Shown in pieces: positions 27,000 through 35,338 of a DNA stretch of 64,000 nucleotides. The notes beneath the pieces were generated by a model. That model was not told the DNA's origin, did not search any database, and saw only the letters and a program-made list of their open reading frames with translations. Location of the stretch: positions 1 through 64,000 of the forward strand of contig JAKAJO010000032.1 of the NCBI GenBank assembly GCA_021813745.1, written 5' to 3'. The first letter of the stretch is position 1, and every line of letters begins with the position of its first letter. The translations under genes were made by a program, and so were the position numbers. This stretch comes from Acidobacteriota bacterium (lineage in GTDB: Bacteria; Acidobacteriota; Terriglobia; Terriglobales; Acidobacteriaceae).

Positions 27000-28490
27000 T
27001 CAGCCTGCTCGCAGACAAGATGGTTGAGAATTCTGTTCGAGGGCGGGTATGCGCCGCAGCGAAACCTGTGTGAACGCATGCGCGCGTGCCGCCCGCAGCA
27101 ATCCTATTGCCCACTCCGATGATGCGGATGCGTGCAGGTGTGTGTAACTCGCCCACACGCTGCCGTGGACGACGCCGTCGCGTTTGTTGAACGTCCCAGT
27201 ACCTCTACATACGGCACACGCTGTCTGCGGCAGATCCGCTTGCGCGATGATGCGCGAGTAATGAAATTCGTGTCCACGCAGCTTTGTACCCAGCGGATAA
27301 AAAGGGTTCTGATCGGTCACGGTCATTTCCACATAGCCGTGCCCTTGCTGCGCGTCTTCGACAACGACGTCGATAGGGAGAACGCCGGCCATCGGGTATT
27401 TCCGGTCTTGCCATTCGATCGTCCTGGCCAGCAACATGAGTCCTCCGCACTCGGCATAGACGGGAATCTTGCAGGCGGCCGCTGCAGCGAGCGACTTAAG
27501 GAACTTCGCATTCGAGCTGAGTTGCGCCGCATGGACCTCCGGGAAACCGCCGCCGATATAGATCGCGTTCACATCTTCGGGAAGCTCTTGCGCTTCCAGC
27601 GACGAAACGAATACGAGATCGGCACCACCATTAGTGAGGGCTTCCAGATTCTCTGGATAATAGAAATTGAAGGCAGCGTCGCGAATCACCGCTATCTTCG
27701 GAGTTAGGTGCATTTCGCGTGCCTTATCGAAATCCGAACAGCACGCGACCGAATCAGACGCAGGAAGCGCGGGCGCCGATGCGGCAATCTTCAGAATCCG
27801 CTCTATGTCGAGTTTTGCCGCAATCTTCTCCAGCATCCCGGGCAGACCATCGATCCTGGGGTAGTCCGACGGAGTCACAAGTCCGAGATGCCGATCCGGG
27901 AGAATGCCTCCGTCGAACACAGGGATAGCGCCTACCACTGGAAGGCCGGTAGCTGCTTCAATAGAGGCCCGGACGACGGATTCGTGTCGCACTCCATGAA
28001 CGCGATTGATGATGACGCCTGCAAGGTTCAGCTTTGGATCGAGGTGTTGGCAACCCAGCACAAGCGCTCCGGCGGTGCGTGTCATCTTGGCGACATTCAT
28101 TACCATAAGCACTGGGGCTTGAAGCGCCTTCGCCAGTTCCGCTGTGCTGTGCGTACCCGCCGCATCCGATCCGTCAAAAAGTCCGCGGTTGCCTTCGATC
28201 AGATTCAGTCCTTCGCCCGCCGCATGCTCTCGAAAAGAATCCACCGCGCGATCGAAGCCCATGAGCCACGTATCGAGGTTTCTTGCAGACCTCCCTGATG
28301 CCCAGGACAGCCATGCCGCGTCGATGTAATCCGGCCCCTTCTTGAAGCTGGATACCGGCACTTCAGCCTTGTGTAACTGGTAGAGGATGGCCAGAGAGAC
28401 AATCGACTTCCCCGAATCGCCGGCAAGGCCGGCGATCGCGAGTCGGGGCGCATTGTGAAGAGCGTTCATTGCTTTAACCGGTTCGTTCAA
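27000..28490 (-). CDS. dsrN: DsrN: cobyrinic acid a,c-diamide synthase-like siroheme amidase
   Basis: A TTG start at 28490 overlaps the previous stop (an ATG at 28469 is the alternative); 496 residues. The N-terminal P-loop ATPase domain has GLAGDSGKSIVSLAI and the CbiA pattern LIEGNRGLFDG. The C-terminal class-I glutamine amidotransferase-like domain has YIGGGFPEVHAAQL and the nucleophile segment YAECGGLMLLART. DsrN is believed to amidate siroheme to the siroamide form found in dissimilatory sulfite reductases. Its place in the dsr operon, next to sumT, fits this rather than cobalamin synthesis. Confidence 0.9.
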   Translation of the reverse strand: MNEPVKAMNALHNAPRLAIAGLAGDSGKSIVSLAILYQLHKAEVPVSSFKKGPDYIDAAWLSWASGRSARNLDTWLMGFDRAVDSFREHAAGEGLNLIEGNRGLFDGSDAAGTHSTAELAKALQAPVLMVMNVAKMTRTAGALVLGCQHLDPKLNLAGVIINRVHGVRHESVVRASIEAATGLPVVGAIPVFDGGILPDRHLGLVTPSDYPRIDGLPGMLEKIAAKLDIERILKIAASAPALPASDSVACCSDFDKAREMHLTPKIAVIRDAAFNFYYPENLEALTNGGADLVFVSSLEAQELPEDVNAIYIGGGFPEVHAAQLSSNAKFLKSLAAAAACKIPVYAECGGLMLLARTIEWQDRKYPMAGVLPIDVVVEDAQQGHGYVEMTVTDQNPFYPLGTKLRGHEFHYSRIIAQADLPQTACAVCRGTGTFNKRDGVVHGSVWASYTHLHASASSEWAIGLLRAARAHAFTQVSLRRIPALEQNSQPSCLRAG

Positions 28491-28738
28491 ATGGCTTCGC
28501 TGCCGGGAGCAGGCGGCAATTGAATGTACGAGCCCCCGAGGTAGCTATAGATGCAGCGCTCGGAATCGATGAGCTGACGAATTGCGTGTTTGCACATGTC
28601 CTTGGTGCACGCTTCTTCGCCGTGTTTGCCGATTGCGAACTTGGTCAGATCGCCGGCCTTCAAGTTCTTTTTCCCGGCACACTCTGACACGTACTGAAAC
28701 ATCTCTTCGGCAATGGTTTCTACTGTGAGTTCTGCCAT
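28487..28738 (-). CDS. DsrT/DsrD-like small protein of the dsr operon
   Basis: This 83-residue protein (SD GGAG, ATG 28738) has the outline of a small winged helix: an N-terminal helix (ETIAEEMFQYVSECAG), AGDLTKFAIGKHG, a recognition-like helix (CTKDMCKHAIRQLIDSERC) and a terminal wing (IYSYLGGSYIQLPP). DsrD, an allosteric activator of DsrAB in sulfate reducers, has a similar layout, and DsrT is the other small dsr protein of about this size; I cannot decide between them by eye. It carries four cysteines. It lies between sumT and dsrN. Confidence 0.6.
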   Translation of the reverse strand: MAELTVETIAEEMFQYVSECAGKKNLKAGDLTKFAIGKHGEEACTKDMCKHAIRQLIDSERCIYSYLGGSYIQLPPAPGSEAI

Positions 28739-28756
28739 GTGAATCTCCTTTTCTGC

Positions 28757-29581
28757 TTAATGTGTCAATGTCACGGCAAGTTCGGAGGCGCGCTGCTCCG
28801 TGCACACGGATTCAGGAAGACCGTTTTGAAGCTCGTGCGCGGCAACCTTCAACTTGTCGTGCATCCGCACCACCTCCCCGATAACGAGGGTGGCAGGCGC
28901 TTTAACACCTTGCCTTGCCGCCTCCTCCGCGATCGTCGCCAGTGTTGCGATTACAGTCTTTTCCCCCGGCCAGAACGCTGTCTGGATCATCGCCGCCGGC
29001 GTTGAAGGATCGCGGCCGGCTTCAATCAGCCTTTGCGAGATCGTCGCAGCGGTATGTACTCCCATCAGTACGATCAACGTTGGCATCCTGCTCAGCGCGG
29101 AAAAATCCAGCGCCTGTTCGTTTTCTTCCGTCGAGAAGTGTCCGGTAACAATTGCTACACCGGAAGCCATCTCGCGATGGGTCACTGGAATTCCGACGCC
29201 GAGCGGTGCGGAGAGCGCAGAAGTCACGCCCGGGATCACGTCGAACGGAATTCCGTGATCGATAAGGTATTCGGCTTCTTCCGCTCCGCGCCCGAAGAGA
29301 AACGGGTCGCCGCCTTTCAGCCTGACGACGGTCTTTCCTTCACGCGCCTTCCGGACCAGCATTTCGTGAATCTCCTGCTGACGGGATGCGTGACCGCAGG
29401 CCGATTTACCCATATAGATCCACTCGGCCGCAGGGTTGCCGAGCGCCAGCACTTCTTCCTGGATCAGCCGGTCATAGACGATCACATCCGCTTTGCGAAG
29501 CAGATTGACGGCCTTAACTGTTAGCAGTTCCGGATGTCCCGGCCCCGCGCCCACCAGATACACCATTCCAATTTCGTTCAT
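28757..29581 (-). CDS. cobA: Uroporphyrinogen-III C-methyltransferase (SUMT)
   Basis: ATG 29581 with SD GAGG gives 274 residues. The SAM-binding loop GMVYLVGAGPGHPELLTVKA is intact, followed by DVIVYDRLI, VRLKGGDPFLFGRGAEE and PGVTSALSAPLG, all SUMT signatures. It methylates uroporphyrinogen III twice to precorrin-2, the first step to siroheme. Within the operon it supplies cofactor for DsrAB together with dsrN and the CysG-like gene at 1-764. In dsr nomenclature such a gene is sometimes called dsrW. Confidence 0.93.
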   Translation of the reverse strand: MNEIGMVYLVGAGPGHPELLTVKAVNLLRKADVIVYDRLIQEEVLALGNPAAEWIYMGKSACGHASRQQEIHEMLVRKAREGKTVVRLKGGDPFLFGRGAEEAEYLIDHGIPFDVIPGVTSALSAPLGVGIPVTHREMASGVAIVTGHFSTEENEQALDFSALSRMPTLIVLMGVHTAATISQRLIEAGRDPSTPAAMIQTAFWPGEKTVIATLATIAEEAARQGVKAPATLVIGEVVRMHDKLKVAAHELQNGLPESVCTEQRASELAVTLTH

Positions 29582-29593
29582 CGCAATCCTCAA

Positions 29594-30757
29594 TTAGCTT
29601 TCGGCTTCCTGTCGCACCGAAAGAACGATCTTGTACAGCACGGTAATCAGAAAAGCTCCGAGGGCCCAGATGCCTGCCACAACCGTCCACTCCGGAAGCG
29701 TCGGCACATAAGACGTCACCGCACCAAGCGGCGACGGCTCATACCCGCCGATCACCAACCCGAAACCTTTGTCGATCCAGACGGAGATGAATGCGGAGGC
29801 ACAGGCAACCAGGAGCAGTTGCGGCCGAACTCGCAAAGCAGGCACGATGAGTACCAGCAGCGCAGCGAGCGCGAGCGCACCGGAAAGCCACATCCATGGC
29901 GTAATAGGAGAGCCTCCGCTAAGGCCACCGTAGAGATAGTCAATATGTTCCACCTCGCGCGGAATCCCGCCGTAGAAGGTGCTGAACATCTCGACCAGGC
30001 TGAAGAAAATGTGGACGACCAGACAGTAAGTAGCTGTTACGGTCAGTTTTCGAATTGCTTCTCCGCCAGCGTCGAATAACTTGAGGCGCTTGAGGAGCAG
30101 CAAAATGAGCACCAATAATGCCGATCCTGCCGTGAAAGCAGAGGCGAGGAAACGAGGAGCGAGGAGCGCCGTCATCCAATAGGGACGCGCCACCAGACCG
30201 CACAGCAGAAATGCAGTCACGGTGTGAATGCCAACGGCCCAGGGAAGAGAAAGCAGAATCAGCAGCTTGGTCCAGCGCGGAGGCGCGCTCTGTTCCCGTT
30301 CGGCGATCAGCAGTCTCGCGATGATGACGGCGTTCAAGGTCACGTAACCACTGAGCGTAAGCAGATCCCAGAAGATGAGCGAGTTCGGATGCGGATAACG
30401 AAGCACATTGATGAGCCGCATCGGCTGGCCCATGCTGACAAAGATGAACAGCATGGCCATGAAAACACCCACCATGCCAAGAATTTCGCCGAGCATCGTG
30501 ATCTTGGCGTAGGCTTTCCAATCGTGCAGGTAGTAGGGAAGCACGACAACCAAAGCCGAGGCGCCCACGCCCACAAAGAATACGAATTGCCCGATATAAA
30601 GTCCCCAGGGCAGGTCACGGCTGAGTCCGGTAATCGCCAGCCCTACCTGCTGCTCGTGAATCCAGTCGAGCAGTGCTGCGAACATAAAGAGAGCGAGCAC
30701 ACCGAGCCAGGCCCAATATCGGCGACTGCCCACAAACGCCTTTTCAATCAAGAACAC
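29594..30757 (-). CDS. dsrP: DsrP, NrfD-like integral membrane subunit of DsrMKJOP
   Basis: A GTG start at 30757 with SD GAGGA gives 387 residues (VFLIEKAFVGSRRYW), the normal DsrP length; longer readings into dsrO are not real. About ten TM helices of the NrfD/PsrC family are visible, e.g. LYIGQFVFFVGVGASALVVVLP and TLPEWTVVAGIWALGAFLI. It exchanges electrons with menaquinone on the periplasmic side and works with DsrO and DsrJ. It follows dsrO by ten bases. Confidence 0.92.
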   Translation of the reverse strand: MFLIEKAFVGSRRYWAWLGVLALFMFAALLDWIHEQQVGLAITGLSRDLPWGLYIGQFVFFVGVGASALVVVLPYYLHDWKAYAKITMLGEILGMVGVFMAMLFIFVSMGQPMRLINVLRYPHPNSLIFWDLLTLSGYVTLNAVIIARLLIAEREQSAPPRWTKLLILLSLPWAVGIHTVTAFLLCGLVARPYWMTALLAPRFLASAFTAGSALLVLILLLLKRLKLFDAGGEAIRKLTVTATYCLVVHIFFSLVEMFSTFYGGIPREVEHIDYLYGGLSGGSPITPWMWLSGALALAALLVLIVPALRVRPQLLLVACASAFISVWIDKGFGLVIGGYEPSPLGAVTSYVPTLPEWTVVAGIWALGAFLITVLYKIVLSVRQEAES

Positions 30758-30767
30758 AGCTTCATCC

Positions 30768-31544
30768 TCACAGAAAATAAAACACGTTGGGACCAGTCCC
30801 CAACTCCGGCTTTCGCCGGATGCTGTAGCTTGCATCAAGCGCTTTTGAGACATCGGATGATGCATCGAGAACATCGCCGAAAACGATCGCCTTTTCCGGA
30901 CAGGCTTCGACGCACGCAGGCGCCTCGCCCTTGGCCAGGCGTTCGGCACAAAAGTTGCACTTCTCCACAACACCCAGGCTGCGCGTGGGGAAATCGGGAT
31001 TGACTTGCTGGAGTGCTTCGCGTGGTTCGGAAAAGTTGAAGCTCCGCGCGCCATAAGGGCAAGCGGTGATGCAGTATTTGCAGCCAATGCAGCGATGCCA
31101 ATCCATCATCACTACACCGTCTTCGCTGCGTTTCCAGGTCGCGCCAGTCGGGCAGACCTCGACGCACGGAGGCTTCTCGCAGTGATTGCACAAAACCGGA
31201 AGAGGGCTGCCGTTATAGTTGCGACGCGTATAGCCGTTCTGTTCCAGGGGGAACACCGAGGCGAATCCTTCATTCCAGATCCACTTCACTTCATGCCTTG
31301 GATCGGCGATATGCGGTACATTATGCGTCGCGTGGCACGCCTGGCTGCAGAGATTGCATCCGGGCCTCCGGCGGCACTTGCGCAGATCGATTGCCAGGGC
31401 CATCTGCTTCTTTGGCGAATCGCTTGGGAGGGAATTCGCGTGCGCGGACTCGGCAGCTTTGACCGCGTGCACTGCGCGCAACGCCCCTGCACCTAGAATG
31501 GAAAGGCCGCTGAGTTCCAGAAATTCCTTACGAGTTATCTTCAT
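30768..31544 (-). CDS. dsrO: DsrO, periplasmic ferredoxin-like subunit
   Basis: 258 residues; ATG overlaps the dsrJ stop (ATGA). Four [4Fe-4S] sets are visible: CNLCSQACH, CNHCEKPPCVEVCPTGAT, CIGCKYCITACPYGAR and CNFCAERLAKGEAPACVEACPEKA. The export signal (ITRKEFLELSGLSILGAGAL) is Tat-like but has RK in place of the twin RR. It passes electrons between DsrP/DsrJ and the quinone pool in the periplasm. Confidence 0.93.
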   Translation of the reverse strand: MKITRKEFLELSGLSILGAGALRAVHAVKAAESAHANSLPSDSPKKQMALAIDLRKCRRRPGCNLCSQACHATHNVPHIADPRHEVKWIWNEGFASVFPLEQNGYTRRNYNGSPLPVLCNHCEKPPCVEVCPTGATWKRSEDGVVMMDWHRCIGCKYCITACPYGARSFNFSEPREALQQVNPDFPTRSLGVVEKCNFCAERLAKGEAPACVEACPEKAIVFGDVLDASSDVSKALDASYSIRRKPELGTGPNVFYFL

Positions 31545-31939
31545 GGCATCACCTTCGCCGTTGCAGCCTGCGGGTCGTTGTGGCAGCTCCAGCAGTGCGG
31601 ACCGGACACGCCGGAGTAAGCGTGGCAGCGATCACAGAATTGCTGCTTGTTGTGGCAACCCAGGCAGGTGCGCGTGAGGCTCTTGTCGTAGACTTTGCCG
31701 TTGAAGGCCACAAATCTGCGGTCGCCATGGCGTACCACATCTGTGCGCCACTGGCTTAATAGCCGCATGTGCGAAGTGCGCATGTAGTCAGTGGGAGCAA
31801 CACACGTCGAGCCTTGAGAGGTCAACCGAAGTTGTGGCGCTGAGGTTTGCGTATGGTAAACTGCCGCCCTCAATACCGGATACGCGAAGAGAAGCAGGAA
31901 TAGCGCAAGCCCGCCGACAATGATCAGACGCTCACGCAT
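31541..31939 (-). CDS. dsrJ: DsrJ, periplasmic triheme cytochrome c
   Basis: ATG 31939 (eight-base overlap with dsrK) gives 132 residues: an N-terminal anchor (IIVGGLALFLLLFAYPVL) and three CxxCH sites, C92-H96 (CLGCH), C102-H106 (CDRCH) and C116-H120 (CWSCH). C46 in STCVAPTDYMRTSHMRLL is the conserved cysteine that ligates one haem in other DsrJ proteins. It is part of the DsrMKJOP transmembrane complex. Confidence 0.93.
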   Translation of the reverse strand: MRERLIIVGGLALFLLLFAYPVLRAAVYHTQTSAPQLRLTSQGSTCVAPTDYMRTSHMRLLSQWRTDVVRHGDRRFVAFNGKVYDKSLTRTCLGCHNKQQFCDRCHAYSGVSGPHCWSCHNDPQAATAKVMP

Positions 31940-33536
31940 GGGCCGGTTCCTCCTCTGCGGTCTGAAGCGGCTGGCCACGCAGATCGGTCGTGCGCGGCTT
32001 CTCACCCTTCATCACCAGGGCGTTGCCAAGCAACTCGTGAACTCCTGCGACCTCTACGCCGGGCACCCAGTATTCGAGCAGCGGAGGCAGAGTAGCCTTG
32101 TCGATTGCGCAAATGCAGGCGAGCAAATTGACGTCGTGATGCTCTTTCACGTGCTTGACGGCCATGGCCCGTGGGTATCCGCCGCGCAGGCGCATCTCGA
32201 GGTTTTCGTCGGTTCCCAAACCTGAACCGCTGCCGCAGCAGAATGTGTGCTCGCGGATCGTGCTTTCCGGCATCTCGTGGAAGTGGTTACACGCATTGCG
32301 CAGGATGTACCGGGGTTCCTCCAGCAATCCCATCGCACGCGCAGGATTACAGGAATCGTGATAGGTGACTCTCCAGTGATCATTGCGCCGGGGATCAAGC
32401 TTGATCTTTCCCTCGTGAATCAAGTCCGCCGTGAACTCCGCAATGTGCAGCATCTTCGTTGAGCGAACATGATCGAATCGCGTGCCGGTGATGGGCGATA
32501 CCGGAGTCTCAAGAAAGTCTGCCGGTCCGTTCATCGTGTCCATGTACTGGTTGATCACGCGCCACATGTGGCCGCACTCGCCGCCAAGAATCCACTTCAC
32601 CTTGAGCCGCTTGGCCTCCTCATAGATTTTGGCGTTCAAGCGCTTCATCAGATCGTGCGAGCTGAAGAGGCCGAAGTTTCCGCCCTCGCTGGCGTAGGCG
32701 CTGAATGTGTAGTCGAGGCCGATCTCATGAAAGAGCGCCAGATAGCCCAGCAGCGTGTAATAGTGCGGCGTAACGAAGTAGTCGGCTGAGGGCGCGACAA
32801 AGAGTATCTCCGCGCCTTTTTTGCCAATCGGCACATCGACGCGGACGCCGGTGATCTCCTCGAGTTCGTCGACTGCGAAGTCGAGATTGTCCTTGAGCGA
32901 GTGCGGCGGAATACCGAGATGATTTCCGACGCGGTAGCACTTGGCTGCGGGGTCGAGAACCCAATTGGTATTGCAGCCAATCAGGTTCAACAACTCCCGG
33001 CCGATCATCGTGATCTCGGCCGTATCGATTCCGTAAGGGCAATAGACCGAGCAGCGGCGGCACTCCGTGCATTGGTAGAAGTAGTAGAACCACTCCTTCA
33101 CCACGTCTTCGGTAAGCTCCCGAGCTCCGGCCAATTCACCAAACATGCGTCCTGTTGTGGTGAAGTACCTTCGATACACGGAGCGTAGAAGTTCAGCCCG
33201 AAGCACCGGCATGTTCTTCGGATCTCCCGAGCCGAGATAGAAATGGCACTTGTCCGCACAGGCTCCACAGCGGACACAGATGTCCATGAAGAGCCGGAAC
33301 GAACGATACTTCTCTAACCGCTCCTTCATGCCGGTGAGCAGAATCTCCTTCCAGTTCTCAGGGAGCTTCCAATCCTGCTCGGATGGCTGCCACGGCCGCG
33401 GATTCGGTAATTCGAGATAGGCGAGGTTCTGCGGTGTCGCGCTATAGCACCACGTTCCCTTGCGGAAATCAGGCTTCGTCTCAGTCCAGTCGCCCGCAGG
33501 AGGATGCGGCTTAATTTGAATAAGTTCGTTAGACAT
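31932..33536 (-). CDS. dsrK: DsrK, cytoplasmic iron-sulfur subunit (HdrD-like)
   Basis: ATG 33536 overlaps the dsrM stop by eight bases and gives 534 residues. There are two [4Fe-4S] motifs (C87 VRCGACADKC; CTECRRCSVYCPYGID) and CCG-type clusters (ECGHMWR, YHDSCNPARAMG, TFCCGSGSGLG). DsrK is the catalytic subunit that reduces (or forms) the DsrC trisulfide at a noncubane cluster. A partner of DsrM. Confidence 0.93.
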   Translation of the reverse strand: MSNELIQIKPHPPAGDWTETKPDFRKGTWCYSATPQNLAYLELPNPRPWQPSEQDWKLPENWKEILLTGMKERLEKYRSFRLFMDICVRCGACADKCHFYLGSGDPKNMPVLRAELLRSVYRRYFTTTGRMFGELAGARELTEDVVKEWFYYFYQCTECRRCSVYCPYGIDTAEITMIGRELLNLIGCNTNWVLDPAAKCYRVGNHLGIPPHSLKDNLDFAVDELEEITGVRVDVPIGKKGAEILFVAPSADYFVTPHYYTLLGYLALFHEIGLDYTFSAYASEGGNFGLFSSHDLMKRLNAKIYEEAKRLKVKWILGGECGHMWRVINQYMDTMNGPADFLETPVSPITGTRFDHVRSTKMLHIAEFTADLIHEGKIKLDPRRNDHWRVTYHDSCNPARAMGLLEEPRYILRNACNHFHEMPESTIREHTFCCGSGSGLGTDENLEMRLRGGYPRAMAVKHVKEHHDVNLLACICAIDKATLPPLLEYWVPGVEVAGVHELLGNALVMKGEKPRTTDLRGQPLQTAEEEPAHA

Positions 33537-34530
33537 CGTCTTCCTCCAGCGGAATTCCCGCACTCTTCAGCTTGTCTTTGTTCTCTTCCTGCCATTCTGC
33601 ATAGGTGTGTGTCTTTACCGGAGCGTTCCAGGGGTTCACATGACGAACCGCGCGATTGTTGTTCGCCAGGTTGCGCGTGGGGCTGAGCCACACACCCGCT
33701 CCGTGCATGATCTTGCCCGATGGAATGTAGACCGCCAACACGCAGACTAGAAACAGGTGCGCGAAGAAGACAGGGCTGATTCCCTGCGGAAGAGTTGGCG
33801 AAAATGTTGCGAGTCCGAGTGCGAACTGCTTGATGCCGGCAACATTGACATGTCCCCAATAGCGCATGTAGACGCCGGTCGCGCCGATGCCCAGCAACAG
33901 CCATAACGCGAGGTAATCGCTGACCAGCGAAATGTATCGCACCGCCGGGTCCGCGAATCTGCGCCAGCAGAGATAACCGACACCGGCCAGGAAGGTGATG
34001 TCACTTACGAACAAGTGCGGAAAGCCAACATCGATCGGCGAATCGAGTTTTTCAAGCCAGAACACAAACGCCGGTATCGGCTCTACGAAAAACCGCAGAT
34101 GCCGTAGAAAGATCAGCAGAAACGACCAGTGAAAAAGGATCGCGGCCAGCCATAGCCCAAGACTCTCCCGAAAGATCATTCGGTCCTTTGTGATCCGGGC
34201 CCCCGTATTGCGGAACAGCGAACGAAAACACAGAATCTCCAGTGCCATGCGTCCGGTAGCGGCAATTCCAGTAGCGGGATTATCCAGCTTTGCCGGACGA
34301 ATCCAGGCAAGCGATTTCTGTTGCCCGGCCGTTGTGGGAATGCGAAATGGAACCGGCGTATTTGCCCATCGCAGCACGCGACTCTGGATGCCGACGATGA
34401 AAAAGCAGCAGGCCGCATAAGCAACCGCCGCGGCGATTGGCAATCGTGCCTGTGGGAATAGCGCGAGCGTGAAACCTGCGCAGGCAGGCGTGGCGGCAAT
34501 CAGGAAAGCGATCGCGGGTTTATTTTTCAT
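33529..34530 (-). CDS. dsrM: DsrM, membrane cytochrome b subunit (NarI-like)
   Basis: ATG 34530 overlaps the preceding stop (ATGA), giving 333 residues, the usual DsrM size; the frame continues upstream only as a shadow. It has about six TM helices with candidate haem-b histidines (ILFHWSFLLIFLRHLRFF; FFAHLFLVCVLAVYIP). It oxidises or reduces menaquinone and passes electrons to DsrK. Confidence 0.93.
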   Translation of the reverse strand: MKNKPAIAFLIAATPACAGFTLALFPQARLPIAAAVAYAACCFFIVGIQSRVLRWANTPVPFRIPTTAGQQKSLAWIRPAKLDNPATGIAATGRMALEILCFRSLFRNTGARITKDRMIFRESLGLWLAAILFHWSFLLIFLRHLRFFVEPIPAFVFWLEKLDSPIDVGFPHLFVSDITFLAGVGYLCWRRFADPAVRYISLVSDYLALWLLLGIGATGVYMRYWGHVNVAGIKQFALGLATFSPTLPQGISPVFFAHLFLVCVLAVYIPSGKIMHGAGVWLSPTRNLANNNRAVRHVNPWNAPVKTHTYAEWQEENKDKLKSAGIPLEEDDV

Positions 34531-34979
34531 TGGACCTGCCTCATCCATGGTTCCAGCGCCTGCAATCGCCATTCTGCCCGGGAACGAACCTGGGCAATTT
34601 CTTTCCTGCATGCGGCGTACTGTTCGAGAGCGCAATCCACCAGCAAGCAGATGCGCTGCTCGACGTTGGGAAAAAGTGCTTCAGCGTGTTGTTCGCGGAT
34701 CACGTCGCCCAGTCGCGGCGCAAATGCGAGAGCCGCTTCGGGCGTGTACTCCTGCACCGCGCGCAGGCGGACGATTCCATCGAGCGCCGCGGTAATCGCG
34801 TCGATCTTCATCTCTCCGGCCATCTCTTTCACCAGCATGGCCAGCGATTCGCGGAGGCTGAAGGCCGCCGGGCTCCGAAAGCGATCGGTCATCCGCGTCA
34901 TTCCGTCACGCACGGACTGCGGATAAATCTCAATCGCCTTCAGGAACCATGCTTCGATGATGGAATCAAATGAAGACAT
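34527..34979 (-). CDS. RsbRD N-terminal-like helical protein of the dsr operon
   Basis: ATG 34979 gives 150 residues, mostly helical (SIIEAWFLKAIEIYPQSV, FSLRESLAMLVKEMAGEM and RAVQEYTPEAALAFAPRLGD). The pattern fits the RsbRD N-terminal (globin-like sensor) family, which is coded just upstream of dsrM in several sulfate reducers. It stands between dsrC and dsrM with 11 bases before it and an ATGA overlap after. A role in sensing or assembling DsrMKJOP is inference. Confidence 0.7.
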   Translation of the reverse strand: MSSFDSIIEAWFLKAIEIYPQSVRDGMTRMTDRFRSPAAFSLRESLAMLVKEMAGEMKIDAITAALDGIVRLRAVQEYTPEAALAFAPRLGDVIREQHAEALFPNVEQRICLLVDCALEQYAACRKEIAQVRSRAEWRLQALEPWMRQVQ

Positions 34980-34990
34980 CACGGACTCGC

Positions 34991-35308
34991 CTACACGCAC
35001 CCCGTCGGTTTCGGAAGCCCAGCGATCTTGCAGGCGCCGTTCGCAGGTCCGGATGGGAACAGGTCGTAAATCTGATTCAGCTTGAAACCGGTCTCTTTGC
35101 AGACCTTTCGCACCATCGGCGCAACGCCGAATTGCAGGTAATAGTCCCGGAGATACTGAACCACCTTCCAGTGGCCGTCCGTCATATCCGTGATGTGCTC
35201 CGTCGTTGCCAGGTCCTTGGCTACATCCCGGTTCCAAATATCCGGGTTCTGGAGAAATCCGTCTTCATCGACGTCGTATGTATGTTCACCTACTTTGAAT
35301 TCAGGCAT
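34991..35308 (-). CDS. dsrC: DsrC, sulfur-carrier protein
   Basis: 105 residues with the diagnostic C-terminal arm GACKIAGLPKPTGCV holding both conserved cysteines, C93 and the penultimate C104. This makes it a true DsrC rather than TusE, which lacks C93. It carries sulfur between DsrAB (as a trisulfide) and DsrK. A strong SD (GAGGAGACAGGA region) precedes it. It stands directly in the operon, between the DsrL-like gene and the RsbRD-like gene. Confidence 0.97.
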   Translation of the reverse strand: MPEFKVGEHTYDVDEDGFLQNPDIWNRDVAKDLATTEHITDMTDGHWKVVQYLRDYYLQFGVAPMVRKVCKETGFKLNQIYDLFPSGPANGACKIAGLPKPTGCV

Positions 35309-35338
35309 TCCTGTCTCCTCTTTGTGTCATTCCTGTGT

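Noticed and set aside
27000..28490. Cobalamin biosynthesis role for the CbiA-like protein
   Set aside because: No other cobalamin genes are near; its place in the dsr operon beside sumT fits DsrN.
34980..35237. Upstream extension of the RsbRD-like ORF across dsrC
   Set aside because: Shadow frame of dsrC; ATG 34979 has normal operon spacing.
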